Assembly (NCBI RefSeq): GCF_022513635.1
Contig: NZ_JAKWBL010000004.1
Coordinates: 558,001 to 622,000 of the forward strand
Reading direction: 5' to 3'
DNA length: 64,000 nt
From: Paraniabella ginsengisoli
GTDB lineage: Bacteria; Bacteroidota; Bacteroidia; Chitinophagales; Chitinophagaceae
In this document: positions 1 through 10,312 of the stretch, one piece after another
Layout: the number at the start of each line of letters is the position of its first letter
How positions within the stretch are numbered: the first letter of the stretch is position 1
The notes under the pieces: model-generated
Database searches by the model: none
The model's input: the letters and a program-made list of their open reading frames with translations, nothing else
What the model was told of the DNA's origin: nothing
Position numbers and translations under genes: made by a program

Positions 1-79
1 CATCTTGCGCTTTCGTAGTAAAAAGCATTGCAAATATTGCAATAAAAAGCCCCAATATTGATTTTATAATACTTCTCAT
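1..79 (-). CDS. Secreted protein, N-terminal fragment (runs off left edge)
   Basis: Only the first 26 codons are in the window. Read on the minus strand from ATG at 79, they give a short basic start (MRSIIK), a hydrophobic stretch of about 15 residues and a TTKAQ tail, a typical Sec signal peptide of Bacteroidota where cleavage often falls before or after Gln. A TAnnTTTG element lies 10 bases upstream of the start. Nothing of the mature protein is visible, so no function can be given. It is divergent from the outer-membrane barrel gene at 263. Confidence 0.55.
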   Translation of the reverse strand, partial: MRSIIKSILGLFIAIFAMLFTTKAQD

Positions 80-88
80 TAAAGTTTG

Positions 89-96
89 CAAATTTA
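89..96 (-). promoter_or_regulatory. Putative -7 element (TAAATTTG)
   Basis: TAAATTTG on the minus strand matches the Bacteroidota -7 consensus TAnnTTTG and lies just upstream of the secreted-protein start at 79. I see no clear TTG at -33, so support is modest. Confidence 0.35.
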
Positions 97-262
97 TACA
101 ATATAATCTTTTTGCAGGGGCGAAAAATGGAAACACGAACCCATTTCCGTTATTTCGGTATTATATTTGTTAAAATAATACTAAAGCCCTTTTAAATCTT
201 ATTATTTCATAACGAAGTCTTTAGCCACTTAAAACCCATTAAAAGACTCTAAAACTATTTAG

Positions 263-783
263 ATGAAAAAACTTAACCTATTCGTTGCTTTCCTGTTTTG
301 CCAATTTTTAGTTAACGCGCAAGCTGACTATAAAAGTGCTTTTGGTTTCGGGTTACATCACATATTACGTTCGATATGGTTGCGCTCTCATATAAAACTT
401 TTTTATCTGATCACAACGCGATTGAAATTAATGCAGGTTATGGGGGCCGAAATACTAAGACAGGAGGGAAAACCGATTTTTCACCGGGAGTTAGTGTTTC
501 GGGTTCTTACCAATATCATGACGATATATACACTTCTACTGACGAACATCTTCGTTGGTTTGCCGGGGGCGGTGTGAATCTTTTTAAAACATTTTCAGAG
601 CGCAAAGCCTATGAAGGTTTTGGAGCTACCATTTTCGGAACAGCGGGAATAGATTATAAATTTAAAGCGGCCCCTGTAAATCTATCTGTTGACTGGCGCC
701 CTACGATATACATCAAATCTCCGAACGATTTTCTTCCTTTGCAAATTGGAACCCTTGGCTTAGCAGCGAGATATACTTTTTAG
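263..783 (+). CDS. Small outer-membrane beta-barrel protein (frameshifted in this sequence)
   Basis: The reading frame changes at about 355-361, where one base seems missing; adding it gives 173 codons. The start MKKLNLFVAF... is a signal peptide ending in NAQA. The mature part is built of alternating polar/hydrophobic strands rich in Gly, Tyr and Phe (for example YGGRN, GGGVNLF, GTAGIDY) and ends in ...LAARYTF, a terminal Phe typical of BAM-dependent outer-membrane barrels. The length suits an 8-strand barrel of the OmpW/OmpX/OmpA-like kind. Family and ligand are not identifiable. The next gene follows after 71 bases on the same strand, but a link to the pigment-like module is only positional. 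Confidence 0.65.
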
Positions 784-854
784 TTTTCTGATTTCATCTG
801 TATATCTTTAAGTATAATGCTAAAATATGCTCATTTCGTGCTTATTTTTGGGGC

Positions 855-2063
855 TTGAAGCATTTATGTTCGTCTATATCTCTTTTAAACATTAGCCAGG
901 CTTTTAACGACTTGAAGGTTTGCGTTATTATTCCTACATATAATAATGCATTAACCTTGGAAAATGTAATAGCTGATGTGTTGCAATATACCAATAACAT
1001 CATTGTTGTAAACGATGGCTCTACTGATGATACTGAAAGCATCCTCAAGCATTTTGAAAGCATCACTGTAGTTTCTTATAAACCTAATGCAGGCAAAGGA
1101 ATGGCATTGCGCAAAGGGTTTAAAAAAGCGATTGAGCTGGGCCATGAATATGCAGTAACCATAGATTCGGATGGACAACATTTTGCTAAAGACCTTCCTA
1201 TATTTATAGAAAAGCTTAAAACGGATGGGCCAGGGCTAATAATGGGTGCCCGCAACATGGATTCAGCAGACAATGTTCCGGGTAAAAGCAGTTTCGGTAA
1301 CAAGTTCAGCAATTTTTGGTATAAGGTGGAAACAGGCATTGAGCTGCCTGATACACAAACTGGCTATAGGCTTTATCCTTTAAAGCCTATCTGTAAAATG
1401 AATTTTTTTACCCGTAAATACGAGTTTGAAATAGAAATCATTGTACGCCTTGCGTGGGCTGGAACAAAAGTGTCTTCCGTTCCAATAACTGTATATTATC
1501 CGCCCAAAGAAGAAAGAATTAGCCATTTTCGTCCGTTTAAAGATTTTACCCGCATCAGTATTGTAAATACAGTACTGGTTATTATTTGCTTTTTTTATAT
1601 ATGGCCCCGTAATTTTTTTAGAAGATTTTATAAAAATAAAAACTGGAAACTGGAAGTAAAGCAAATGTTACTCAAACCCGGAGAAACCAACCTGGCAAAA
1701 GCTAATGCTATTGCATTTGGTGGCTTTATGGGCGTCGTTCCTATTTGGGGTTTTCAGCTAATTGTAGCTATTGCGTTGTCGCATGTATTCAAACTCAATA
1801 AAGCGTTGGTTGTATTGGCTGCGCATATAAGCTTTGCGCCCATGCTTCCGCTGATCATTTTCTTCAGCTATAAATTGGGCAAACCATTTATGGGAAGTAG
1901 AGCAGTAGACATTTCATTGGATAAAGAATTGACACTTTCCAAAATAGGACAAAATTTGGAGCAGTACATTTATGGAAGCATGTTACTTGCTATTATTGTT
2001 TCTATTTCATTCTGGCTGATCACTTTCTTATTTTTAAAATTGCGTAAGCGAAGCAAAAGATAA
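855..2063 (+). CDS. GT2 glycosyltransferase with C-terminal DUF2062
   Basis: Residues 22-240 form a family-2 glycosyltransferase related to dolichyl-phosphate mannose synthases: PTYNN near 27, VVNDGSTDDT near 50 and the metal-binding DSDGQH near 103. After a membrane-adjacent segment, the last ~130 residues match DUF2062 (GGFMGVVPIWGFQ, then hydrophobic helices). This GT2-DUF2062 architecture is known from flexirubin/aryl-polyene clusters, where it sits beside an MMPL exporter as here (next gene 16 bases downstream). The usable start is TTG at 855; the first 20 residues are not conserved-looking and the real start could be disturbed by an indel. The sugar donor and acceptor are unknown; modification of a lipid or pigment head group is inference. 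Confidence 0.8.
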   Translation: MKHLCSSISLLNISQAFNDLKVCVIIPTYNNALTLENVIADVLQYTNNIIVVNDGSTDDTESILKHFESITVVSYKPNAGKGMALRKGFKKAIELGHEYAVTIDSDGQHFAKDLPIFIEKLKTDGPGLIMGARNMDSADNVPGKSSFGNKFSNFWYKVETGIELPDTQTGYRLYPLKPICKMNFFTRKYEFEIEIIVRLAWAGTKVSSVPITVYYPPKEERISHFRPFKDFTRISIVNTVLVIICFFYIWPRNFFRRFYKNKNWKLEVKQMLLKPGETNLAKANAIAFGGFMGVVPIWGFQLIVAIALSHVFKLNKALVVLAAHISFAPMLPLIIFFSYKLGKPFMGSRAVDISLDKELTLSKIGQNLEQYIYGSMLLAIIVSISFWLITFLFLKLRKRSKR

Positions 2064-2079
2064 TTTTCACCTTTCCGGA

Positions 2080-5000
2080 ATGCAAAACATTTTCATCAAC
2101 ATATTTAATTTTTTCAATCGAAATAAAATAGCATTGTATGCCAGTTTTGTTGGCACACTGGCGCTGTTTGCCTTTTTTGCTTTTCGTGTAAAATTCGTTG
2201 AAGATGTTTATGCGATCATTCCAAAAGATAAAAAACAGAAAAACTTACCCAGATTTTCGAAAATTCAAAATTCGCAGACAAGTTGGTTATAATGGTTTCA
2301 TTAAATGATACCAACGCTGTAAAGCCCGAGAAACTTGTTTCTTATGCAGATGCGTTTGCGGAACAACTTCAAAAAAAGCGACACCATATATTAAAAACCT
2401 GCGTTATAAAATTGATGAAACATTTACCTATTCGCTTTTTGAAACCATTCAGCAGCATCTCCCCGTTTTTTTAACAGAAAACGATTATGCTAAAATAGAT
2501 ACCTTGTTACAACCGGCAGAACTGGCTAAGTCACTAAGTCGCAGCAGTTCTATTTTGGGTATTCCTTCTGCAACGCCCATTAAAAATATTGTGCTTAATG
2601 ATCCTTCCGGAATTTCTTTTTTAGCACTGAAAAAACTACAACAGCTTCAATACGAAGACAACTTCACATTATTCCAGAATCATTTTGTTACTAAGGATAA
2701 AAAAACCTTGTTGCTGTTTGTAACACCAACCTTTGCTGCTGGAAACACAGGAAAGAATCAGAATCTTTTTAATGCGATCGAGAACATTGCTGATTCATTA
2801 AATACATCACATAGCAATACTAACACGCAGTACTTTGGCGCTGCGGTTGTTTCTCAAAACAATGCTGCCCAGCTAAGAAAAGACACGCTGTTTACACAAG
2901 GCATCACCATTCTTTTTCTTATTTTATTTTTTGGATTTTATTTTAGAAAGAAGCGTGCGCCGTTACTTATTCTTGTTCCGGTAATATATGGCGCTGCGTT
3001 TTCGCTGGCTGCGATTTATTTTATTAAAGGAAGTATTTCGGTAATTGCATTAGGTACAGGTTCGATAGTTTTAGGAATTGCAGTTAATTATTCTTTACAT
3101 GTTTTCAATCATCACAGGCATGTAAGCCATATAAAAAATGTTATTAAAGACCTTTCTTTTCCACTCACTATTGGAAGCATTACAACGATCCTTGGCTTTT
3201 TTAGTTTGCAGTATGCAGCTTCTGATATGTTAAAAGATTTGGGGCTGTTTGCGGGATTTAGCCTTATTGGTGCTGCGTTTTGTTCATTGGTGTTTCTTCC
3301 ACATTTTATTAGTTCCGGCCACCATACAAATGTTCAACCCTCATGGCTTGATAAAATTTCTTCAGTAAGATTAGAAACCAACAAATGGCTGGTTGTAGTT
3401 ATTGTGCTAATAACTATTTTTCTGTATCCACAAGCAAAGAAAGTAGGCTTTGAGCCCGATATGATGGGACTGAATTATATGTCGCCCAAAGTGAAACTTG
3501 CGGAAACAAAAATGAATAGCATTAGCGGAGCCGCTTTAAAATCAATCTATGCAGTTACGGAAGGAAATGAGCTGGACGATGCGCTAAAGAAAAGCGAGAC
3601 GTTACAGACTACAATCGACAATTTAAAAACGAAAGGTTTCATAAGCACCAGCTCTGGAGTGAGCAATCTTTTTATTTCGGATAGTTTGCAACAGAAAAGA
3701 ATTGAGCGATGGAATGCTTATTGGACGCCCGAAAAAAACAACAAATAATTAAGCAAGTGGCGACACAAGCTCCGGCAGCGGGCTTTACAGGCGAAGGACT
3801 AAATAATTTTACTGAACTAATTAATCGTATTTATAAACCGGTTGCCTTAACTAAGCTGCAGTCGCTGCGACAAAGCTTTTTAGATGATTATATTTCTGAA
3901 AAACAGGGATCGGCTTCTGTTGTTACTTTGATTAAAGTTCCGGAACAATATAGAACGAAGGTTATAGAAGCGTTGGAAAAGCAGCCACAGGCAACGGTTT
4001 TAGACCGTCAGTACTTAACAACACGGCTTACGCAAATGGTGAACGATGACTTTAATCGCATAGCCTGGACCATTTCTATAATAGTTGCAACTGTATTGTT
4101 ACTAACCTACGGACGAATTGAATTAATGCTCATTTCTTTTGTGCCTATGCTGTTGAGTTGGATATGGATTTTAGGTATTATGGCTTTATTTAATATTCAA
4201 TTCAACATTGTGAATATTATTATTTCAGCGTTGATATTTGGATTGGGCGACGATTATAGTCTATTTGTAATGGATGGATTGCTGAACGAATACAAAACCG
4301 GAAAGAAAAACCTGGCATCTTACAAATCATCTATTTTGTTATCCGCCATAACAACAATAGCAGGCTTAGGGGTACTCATCTTTGCTAAGCACCCGGCATT
4401 AAAATCCATTGCATTTATATCCGTTACTGGTATTCTTTGCGTAGTCATTATGTCGCAAATATTGATCCCGTTTTTATTCTCATTAGTGATCAAAAACCGT
4501 GTTAATAAAGGGTTTCATCCCTGGACCCTATGGAGTTGGAGCCGTTCAGTTTTTTCCTTTTTTTATTTTGGATTTGTAAGTGTGCTGCTTACTATTATTG
4601 GTTTGTTTTTAATTAGGTTGAATATTATCGGTAAGAAGCGAGGTAAGTATGTGTATCATTATTTGCTATCAAAATTTTGCATGTCGGTGCTTTATGTTAT
4701 GGGCAATTTCAAAAAGCAACAAATCAATCCCAATAATGAAAAGTTTGAAAAGCCAGCCGTGGTTATAGCCAATCATCAATCTTTTTAGATATACTTCAAA
4801 TGGCAATGTTAAATCCGCGCCTGATATTACTTACCAATCGCTGGGTTTGGAACTCGCCGGTATTTGGCTGGGCGATTAAGATGGCTGATTTTTATCCGGT
4901 TGCTAATGGTGTGGAAAATAGTATGAACTTTTGGATACACAAGTTCAAAAAGGATATTCAATTTCTGTATTTCCTGAAGGTACACGTAGCTCGCAACCGC

Positions 5001-5911
5001 CAATGAAACGCTTTCACAAAGGTGCTTTTTATTTAGCAGACCAATTACATTTGGACATTGTTCCGGTATTGTTTCATGGGTTAGGTTATACCATGACCAA
5101 AGGAGATTTTTTATTGAAGAATGGCCCCATTACTGCAAAGTATTTACCACGGATAAAGGCTAAGGACATTAGCTGGGGTACTACTTATCAGGAAAGAACA
5201 AAATCTATTTCAAAATATTTTAAAGAGCAACATGAAGCATTAAGGGAAGAACTGGAACAACCCCAATATTTTAAAGAGCATCTTTTGTTTAATTATATTT
5301 ATAAAGGCCCGGTGCTGGAATGGTATTTAAAGATCAAACTAAAACTGGAAAAATATTACCAGCAATTCCATGAATTATTACCAAAAGAAGGAAACTTTTT
5401 AGACCTTGGCTGCGGCTACGGATTTATGAGTTATACATTACACTGGGCTAGCCAGGGCAGGCGCACATTTACCGGTGTAGATTATGATGAAGAAAAAATA
5501 GCTACAGCCCAGCATTGCTTTAGCAAAACAGATCAATTAAATTTTATTCACGGCGATATTTCGAAGTTTCCCATAAATAGATATGATGGTATTATTATTA
5601 GTGATGTATTGCACTATCTTGAGCCATCTGCACAAAAAAATGTAATAGAGAATGCAATCGAGAGCCTATTACCCCAAGGTATTTTGATCATTCGGGATGG
5701 AGATGCAGATTTAAAAGAAAAACACAAAGGCACAAAACTTACCGAACTTTTTTCAACTAAAATTTTATCGTTTAATAAAACAGAAAATGAACTACATTTT
5801 CTTTCAGGAAAAATGATCGAAGACATTGCCAGTAGAAAAGATCTGCATTTACAACGAATTGATGATACAAAATATACATCAAATGTAGTATGGGTAATGA
5901 GAAAAATTTGA
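2080..5911 (+). CDS. MMPL/RND exporter - acyltransferase - methyltransferase fusion (five missing bases)
   Basis: Six frame segments join into one protein of 1278 codons if one base is restored at each of A5 (~2238), A7 (2371-2377), A7 (3730-3736), T5 (~4783) and A5 (4947-4951). Residues 1-850 are an MMPL-type exporter: TM1 near 20-40, a periplasmic domain starting VEDVYAIIPKD, two blocks of membrane helices and the GLGDDYSLFVMDG motif in the second. Around 890-1030 follows a PlsC-like acyltransferase with NHQSFLD (Gln replaces the usual first variable position) and FPEGTRS. From ~1090 to the end is a class I SAM methyltransferase with FLDLGCGYGFMSYTL and DYDEEKI. Fused proteins of this type occur in flexirubin-type pigment clusters, where they are thought to export or lipid-link the product; that role here is inference. 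It follows the GT2 gene closely. Confidence 0.8.
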
Positions 5912-5971
5912 CAGTATCAAATTTGGGTGTTATAGCTTGGTGTGTGTTTTATACCAATATTTATCGCAAAT

Positions 5972-6008
5972 AAAAACAGCTTTCAAATTACCTTTGAAAA
6001 CTGTTTTT
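5972..6008. terminator. Bidirectional terminator hairpin
   Basis: AAAAACAG and CTGTTTTT flank TTTCAAA/TTTGAAA arms around a short loop, making a long stem with A and T tails on both sides. It sits between the convergent exporter fusion (ends 5911) and HMA gene (ends 6047), so it can serve both. Confidence 0.8.
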
Positions 6009-6046
6009 AATTTATACGGGCTAATTAAAATACCAATATCACATTG

Positions 6047-6406
6047 CTATTTCTTTGCTGTAGACTTTTTAGCTTCTCTATCGTATTGACAACAACCCGG
6101 TAGGTTTTCATAAGCTTTGTCGCTTGCTTTTGCACCTGCATTATCATAACCGGCATCTGCTACTTTTTGCTGAATTTTTGAAACGTCGGTACTTTTAGAT
6201 TGATATTTAACAGTAAGTTCTTTTAAATCTTTATTCCATGAAGCGTAAGAAGCGCCGGCATCTTTTGCTGCTTTCTCAATAGTTTTTTTACACATACCGC
6301 AGTTGCCGGAAACTTTAAACTTTTCTGTTTTTTGAGTTTGAGCAAAAGAAGTATTTGACACTAACGTGAATAAAGAGGCGAATAAGAATAATTGTATTGT
6401 TTTCAT
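6047..6406 (-). CDS. Periplasmic heavy-metal-associated (HMA) domain protein
   Basis: The protein of 119 residues has a signal peptide (MKTIQLFLFASLF...SFAQ) and an HMA fold with the metal-binding GNCGMC (Cys36, Cys39). The start at 6406 is preferred to ATG 6430, because the longer form puts a repeated MKTI sequence before the signal peptide. After the HMA core the tail carries a second Cys pair in PGCCQYD. In Bacteroidota such secreted HMA proteins bind copper or similar soft metals; the actual metal is not shown here. It lies downstream of the HYC_CC_PP gene on the same strand (173-base gap), and both are opposite to the surrounding biosynthetic genes. A metal-homeostasis partnership is inferred from Cys content and proximity. 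Confidence 0.8.
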   Translation of the reverse strand: MKTIQLFLFASLFTLVSNTSFAQTQKTEKFKVSGNCGMCKKTIEKAAKDAGASYASWNKDLKELTVKYQSKSTDVSKIQQKVADAGYDNAGAKASDKAYENLPGCCQYDREAKKSTAKK

Positions 6407-6579
6407 GTGTTTATTTTTTATTGTTTTCATGTGTATATTTTTTAAATGCCATGGATAAACTCCAGGCTTATGATTATAATGGATTTTATAGTCGTCAAAA
6501 AACTATTGACGTATGAATGATGCGCCAGGAAGGCACACAAAGATTCTAATCAAACTTTTATCGTTTGATTTAAGAGATT

Positions 6580-6965
6580 CTATATTCTAAAAACATTATT
6601 CTGCAGGTAAATATCATTCCCCGGTAAAGGTGGAAGGTGATCTTCGTGAGTAAAATGGTACACACCATTTTGAAGCATCGTTAGTAAGAATTCGGTTGTG
6701 AATACAGGTTGGGTTGCTGCGTTTTTCAAATCATAAACCAAATAAGACACCTTATTATGATCTGTATCAACTTTCAACAAAGTTTTTTTGTCTTTGCAGC
6801 AGTCATGCTCACCCTTATTCATTCCGCATTTACCACATGTGTCATCGGTAGAAACAAAAAACGACACGGAATCTAAACGATCCATGCAATAATGCGACAC
6901 AGCAACAACCCCGGTGGTTACCAGCAATAACAAAAAAGCGATATGTAAGCGATCATCTTTCCCAT
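6580..6965 (-). CDS. HYC_CC_PP family protein (one missing base)
   Basis: The three features that name this family are visible: HYC in SHYCMDRL, CC in HDCCKDKK and PP in HLPPLPGND. A further CGKCGM motif adds to seven Cys or so in the mature part. An intact frame starts only at 6933, inside the hydrophobic segment. Adding a T to the T6 run at 6934-6939 (plus-strand A6) extends it to MGKMIAYISLFLLLL, giving a full signal/anchor sequence and 128 codons; ATG at 6956 is an alternative. A TATTTTTG element lies just upstream. The family is widespread in Bacteroidota and often near copper or TonB genes; its function is unproven. The HMA gene follows it. Confidence 0.8.
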
Positions 6966-6973
6966 CTGCATTG

Positions 6974-6981
6974 CAAAAATA
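6974..6981 (-). promoter_or_regulatory. Putative -7 element for the HYC_CC_PP/HMA genes
   Basis: TATTTTTG (TAnnTTTG) on the minus strand is 9 bases before the restored ATG at 6965, giving a very short leader; this favours a start at 6965 or 6956. No good -33 TTG at standard spacing. Confidence 0.45.
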
Positions 6982-7044
6982 CTAACAATATCAACCCGTA
7001 TTTGTTAAAATGTAAAGTCATTCCTCGAATTTTGCTAATCAATA

Positions 7045-8554
7045 GTGCTTCCCGCTAAAAAATACGACGTCATCATAATAGGCAGTGGCCTTGGTGGACT
7101 TTTATGTGCCAACATACTGGCATTAAAAGGATTAAAGGTGTGTGTGCTTGAAAAGAACAAACAGTTTGGCGGAAACTTGCAAACTTTTGCACGCGATAAA
7201 CAGATATTCGATACAGGCGTGCATTATATAGGCGGACTTGAGAAAGGGCAAACGCTTTATCAGATATTTAAGTATGTAGGTTTAATGGAGCGGTTGAAGC
7301 TTGAAAAAATGGAGGAGTGCTTTGACAAAATTTTGATTGGAGAGGATGCAAATATTTATTGCCAGGCGCAAGGTTATGAATCCTTCATAAAACATCTCAC
7401 AAAAAGTTTTCCTGAAGAGGAAGATAATATCATCTCTTATTGTGATAAAGTAAAAGAGATATGCGCATCCTTTCCACTTTATAATCTAATGTTAAATGCA
7501 GATGCATCCTACAAAGGCAATAATGAAAGCGCTGAAGCGACGATAGCATCTATTACTAATAACAAAAAACTGCAGGCAATATTAGCGGGGAATAATTTGT
7601 TGTACGCAGGCGAAGCCGATACAACACCTTTTCATGTTCATGCGCTAATTACGAACAGTTATATAGAAAGTAGTTGGAAATGTGTGGGCGGAGGATCACA
7701 GATCGCGAAAATATTGGTTGCGAACATTAGAAAACATGGCGGCGAAATTTTTAGAAACCGAGAAGTTATTGCTATTTCAGAACGAGATGGAATGATAACA
7801 GATGTAACAATTGCAGATGGGGAAATATTAAGATCAAAGTATTTTATTTCGAATATGCATCCGCCGCAACTATTGCGATTACTGCTTCTGCATTAATGAA
7901 AAGCCTGTATAAAAAAGAATATCTAACCTAAAGCAGAGCGTATCTTCATTTTCTTTGCATCTGGTTTTGGAAGAAAAAACAGTACCTTATGAAAGTTGTA
8001 ACTATTATTATCATAAGGAAGGACAATTGTGGCAATTAAATAATTATGACGATAAAAATTGGCCGCTTGGGTATGGACTATATTTTACAGAAGACAAGAA
8101 TAACAAGGGGTTTTCATCTACCGTATCCATTCTCACGCCTATGAAGTTTGAAGATGTTGCAGCATGGGAAAACACATATAACCGTGTGGGAAAAGAAAGT
8201 GAACGAGGCGAAGCATACCATAATTTTAAACAAAAAAGGGCAAAGACTTTATTAAAGCTGGTTAATCATCGCTTTCCCCATATAGTAAGCAATATCAAAA
8301 ATTATTACACATCAACTCCGCTCACAAACAGAGATTATATTGGAGATAGAGAAGGAAGTATGTACGGTATACAAAAAGATTATCACGACCCATTAAAAAC
8401 AATGATAAGTCCACGCACTAAAATTCCTAACCTGTTTTTAACGGGGCAAAATTTAAATTTGCATGGAATTTTAGGCACGTCGCTTAGCGCTGTATTAACA
8501 TGTGTAATGTTGACTGGCGATGAAAGTTTGGTGGAGCGGATAAGAAATGGGTGA
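7045..8554 (+). CDS. Phytoene-desaturase/retinol-saturase-like FAD oxidoreductase (two missing bases)
   Basis: The frame breaks near 7865 and in the A6 run at 7911-7916; adding one base at each gives 503 codons. The N-terminus has the Rossmann dinucleotide motif VIIIGSGLGGLLCANIL with a downstream acidic ELEK-type end (VLEKNKQFGG), then HYIGGL typical of CrtI/RetSat-type flavoproteins. The C-terminus has LFLTGQNLNLHG, the second FAD-contact motif of the family. The start is GTG at 7045: an in-frame stop lies 9 bases upstream and there is no closer ATG. Flexirubin clusters usually encode one such enzyme, proposed to act on the polyene or a lipid moiety. The substrate here is inferred only from neighbours (exporter fusion and C45 hydrolase). 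Confidence 0.8.
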
Positions 8555-8565
8555 AATGTGAGATA

Positions 8566-8654
8566 TACGAATTACGATGTACGTGCATTTTCGGCGTACA
8601 TCGTACACATAACATTGTACATAAAAACTTCCCCTTCAGGGTTGGGGGCAAAAA
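8566..8654 (+). repeat. Composite intergenic repeat, copy 1
   Basis: TACGAATTACGATGTAC is followed by an 11-bp inverted repeat (TACGATGTACG at 8573-8583 and CGTACATCGTA at 8595-8605), then CCCCTTCAGGGTTGGGGG. The same two modules in the same order occur, inverted, at 53201-53285. The element fills the space between the FAD enzyme and the C45 gene and ends directly at the latter's ATG. Confidence 0.6.
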
Positions 8655-10310
8655 ATGAGCAAACGATTTTGGAGAAGATTTTTAAGAGTGCTGGGAGTAA
8701 TAATTTTGCTCTTCGGATTATTATTTGCTTACCTGGCGTGGGTTTCAAAAATTGATGCGCCTGCGGTGAAAGACTTATCAGCTCTTGATTTGAGACGAAC
8801 AGAAGCAGATACAGGACTTTATACCATTAGTAATAACTGGTTTAGAAAAAGCAATTCGGGTCTTTATGAAATGTATGTAGAAGGCGCGCCATTTGAGCGG
8901 GGAACTATTAATGGCAAGTTGAGCGAAGAGTTGGTAAAAAAGCAGGAAGATTATTTTAGCGAGCAGATCAATAAAATGATTCCTTCCAAATTTTACCTGC
9001 ATTTTTTAAAATATTTTATTGGCTGGTTCAATCGTGATTTGCCTAATCATGTAACGGATGAATACAAGCAGGAAATTTATGGTGTGTCTCAATCTGCATC
9101 GGATGGGTATAAATATATCGGTACAAAATATTCACGCATTTTAAATTATCATTCGGCGCACGATATTGGCCACGCATTGCAAAATATGATGTTGGTGGGT
9201 TGTACGTCTTTCGGAACCTGGGGAAATGCATCGGCAGATAGTACAATGATCATTGGCCGCAATTTTGATTTTTGGGTGGGAGATAATTTTGCGAAGAACA
9301 AAATCATTGAGTTTGTAAATCCTACTGAAGGCTACAAGTTTATGAGCGTAACCTGGGGCGGCTTTATTGGAGTTGTTTCTGGAATGAATGAGAAAGGTGT
9401 AACGGTTACGATTAATGCGGCTAAAAGCAGCATTCCAAGCGGTTCTGCTACGCCGGTTTCTTTGGTTGCAAGAGAAATTGTTCAATATGCTAAAAACATT
9501 GCCGAAGCCATTGCCATTGCTAAAAAAAGAAAAATGTTTGTAAGTGAATCTTTTTTGGTTGGTTCTGCGGCAGATAATAAAGCGGTGATCATTGAGAAAA
9601 CACCGGATTCTTTAGCAATATATGATCCTGACAAAAATGAAATATTGTGTACCAATCATTTTCAGAGCTCAACATTTTGGAATAGTGAACCCAATGTTGA
9701 GCAGCGTGAAAACAGCGCCTCAGTATATCGTTACAAGAGGCTAACACAACTGTTGCAGCAAAACGGGAAAAACACGGTTGAAAAAACGATTGATATTTTA
9801 AGAGATTACAAGGGCTTAAATAACGCCAATATCGGATTGGGAAATGAGAAAGCCGTTAATCAGTTTATTGCGCATCATGCTATTGTGTTCGAGCCACAAA
9901 AGTTGCGTGTGTGGGTTTCTACAGCACCCTGGCAAATGGGACAGTTTGTTTGTTATGATCTAACAAAAGTGTTTGCGTTGAAAGGGATGAAAGAAAACAG
10001 GGAAATTTATGAAGCGGATTTGAACGTAGCCGCAGACCCTTTTATTGATACGAAAGACTTTAAACAATTTAAACAATTTAGAAAAGATAAACAGCGTATT
10101 GCAGATGGCGGAAACGTAGTTCCAGACAGTATTGTAGCCCAAAATCCTAATTACTATAACAGCTATGTGTTGGCAGGTGATTATCTGTTTAAAAAGAAAG
10201 AGTATAAAAAAGCTTTATCCTATTATCAAAAATCTTTGACAATGGAAATTGCTACCATATCTGAAAAATCTTCTATTTTAGAACAAATTGAAAAATGTAA
10301 ACACCAATAA
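8655..10310 (+). CDS. C45-type Ntn-hydrolase (acyltransferase/choloylglycine hydrolase-like)
   Basis: The 551-residue protein has an N-terminal membrane anchor (residues 12-30), an Ntn-hydrolase domain and a C-terminal ~50 residues that resemble a TPR hairpin (NYYNSYVLAGDYLFKKKEY). The likely nucleophile is Cys183 in VGCTSFGTWG, followed by GRNFDFW, WGGFIGVVSGMNEKG and INAAKSS, all typical of the C45/C59 acyltransferase-hydrolase fold. Unlike classical autoprocessing Ntn enzymes, Cys183 is internal after a ~180-residue N-terminal part, which would have to be cleaved or remain. Similar proteins occur in flexirubin-type clusters. Amide or ester hydrolysis or acyl transfer in the periplasm is the expected reaction; the substrate is unknown. 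The nitroreductase gene starts 3 bases after it. Confidence 0.75.
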   Translation: MSKRFWRRFLRVLGVIILLFGLLFAYLAWVSKIDAPAVKDLSALDLRRTEADTGLYTISNNWFRKSNSGLYEMYVEGAPFERGTINGKLSEELVKKQEDYFSEQINKMIPSKFYLHFLKYFIGWFNRDLPNHVTDEYKQEIYGVSQSASDGYKYIGTKYSRILNYHSAHDIGHALQNMMLVGCTSFGTWGNASADSTMIIGRNFDFWVGDNFAKNKIIEFVNPTEGYKFMSVTWGGFIGVVSGMNEKGVTVTINAAKSSIPSGSATPVSLVAREIVQYAKNIAEAIAIAKKRKMFVSESFLVGSAADNKAVIIEKTPDSLAIYDPDKNEILCTNHFQSSTFWNSEPNVEQRENSASVYRYKRLTQLLQQNGKNTVEKTIDILRDYKGLNNANIGLGNEKAVNQFIAHHAIVFEPQKLRVWVSTAPWQMGQFVCYDLTKVFALKGMKENREIYEADLNVAADPFIDTKDFKQFKQFRKDKQRIADGGNVVPDSIVAQNPNYYNSYVLAGDYLFKKKEYKKALSYYQKSLTMEIATISEKSSILEQIEKCKHQ

Positions 10311-10312
10311 CT

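Noticed and set aside
842..1066. Minus-strand frame overlapping the GT2 gene start
   Set aside because: Antisense to the glycosyltransferase motif region, Met/Leu-rich chance translation.
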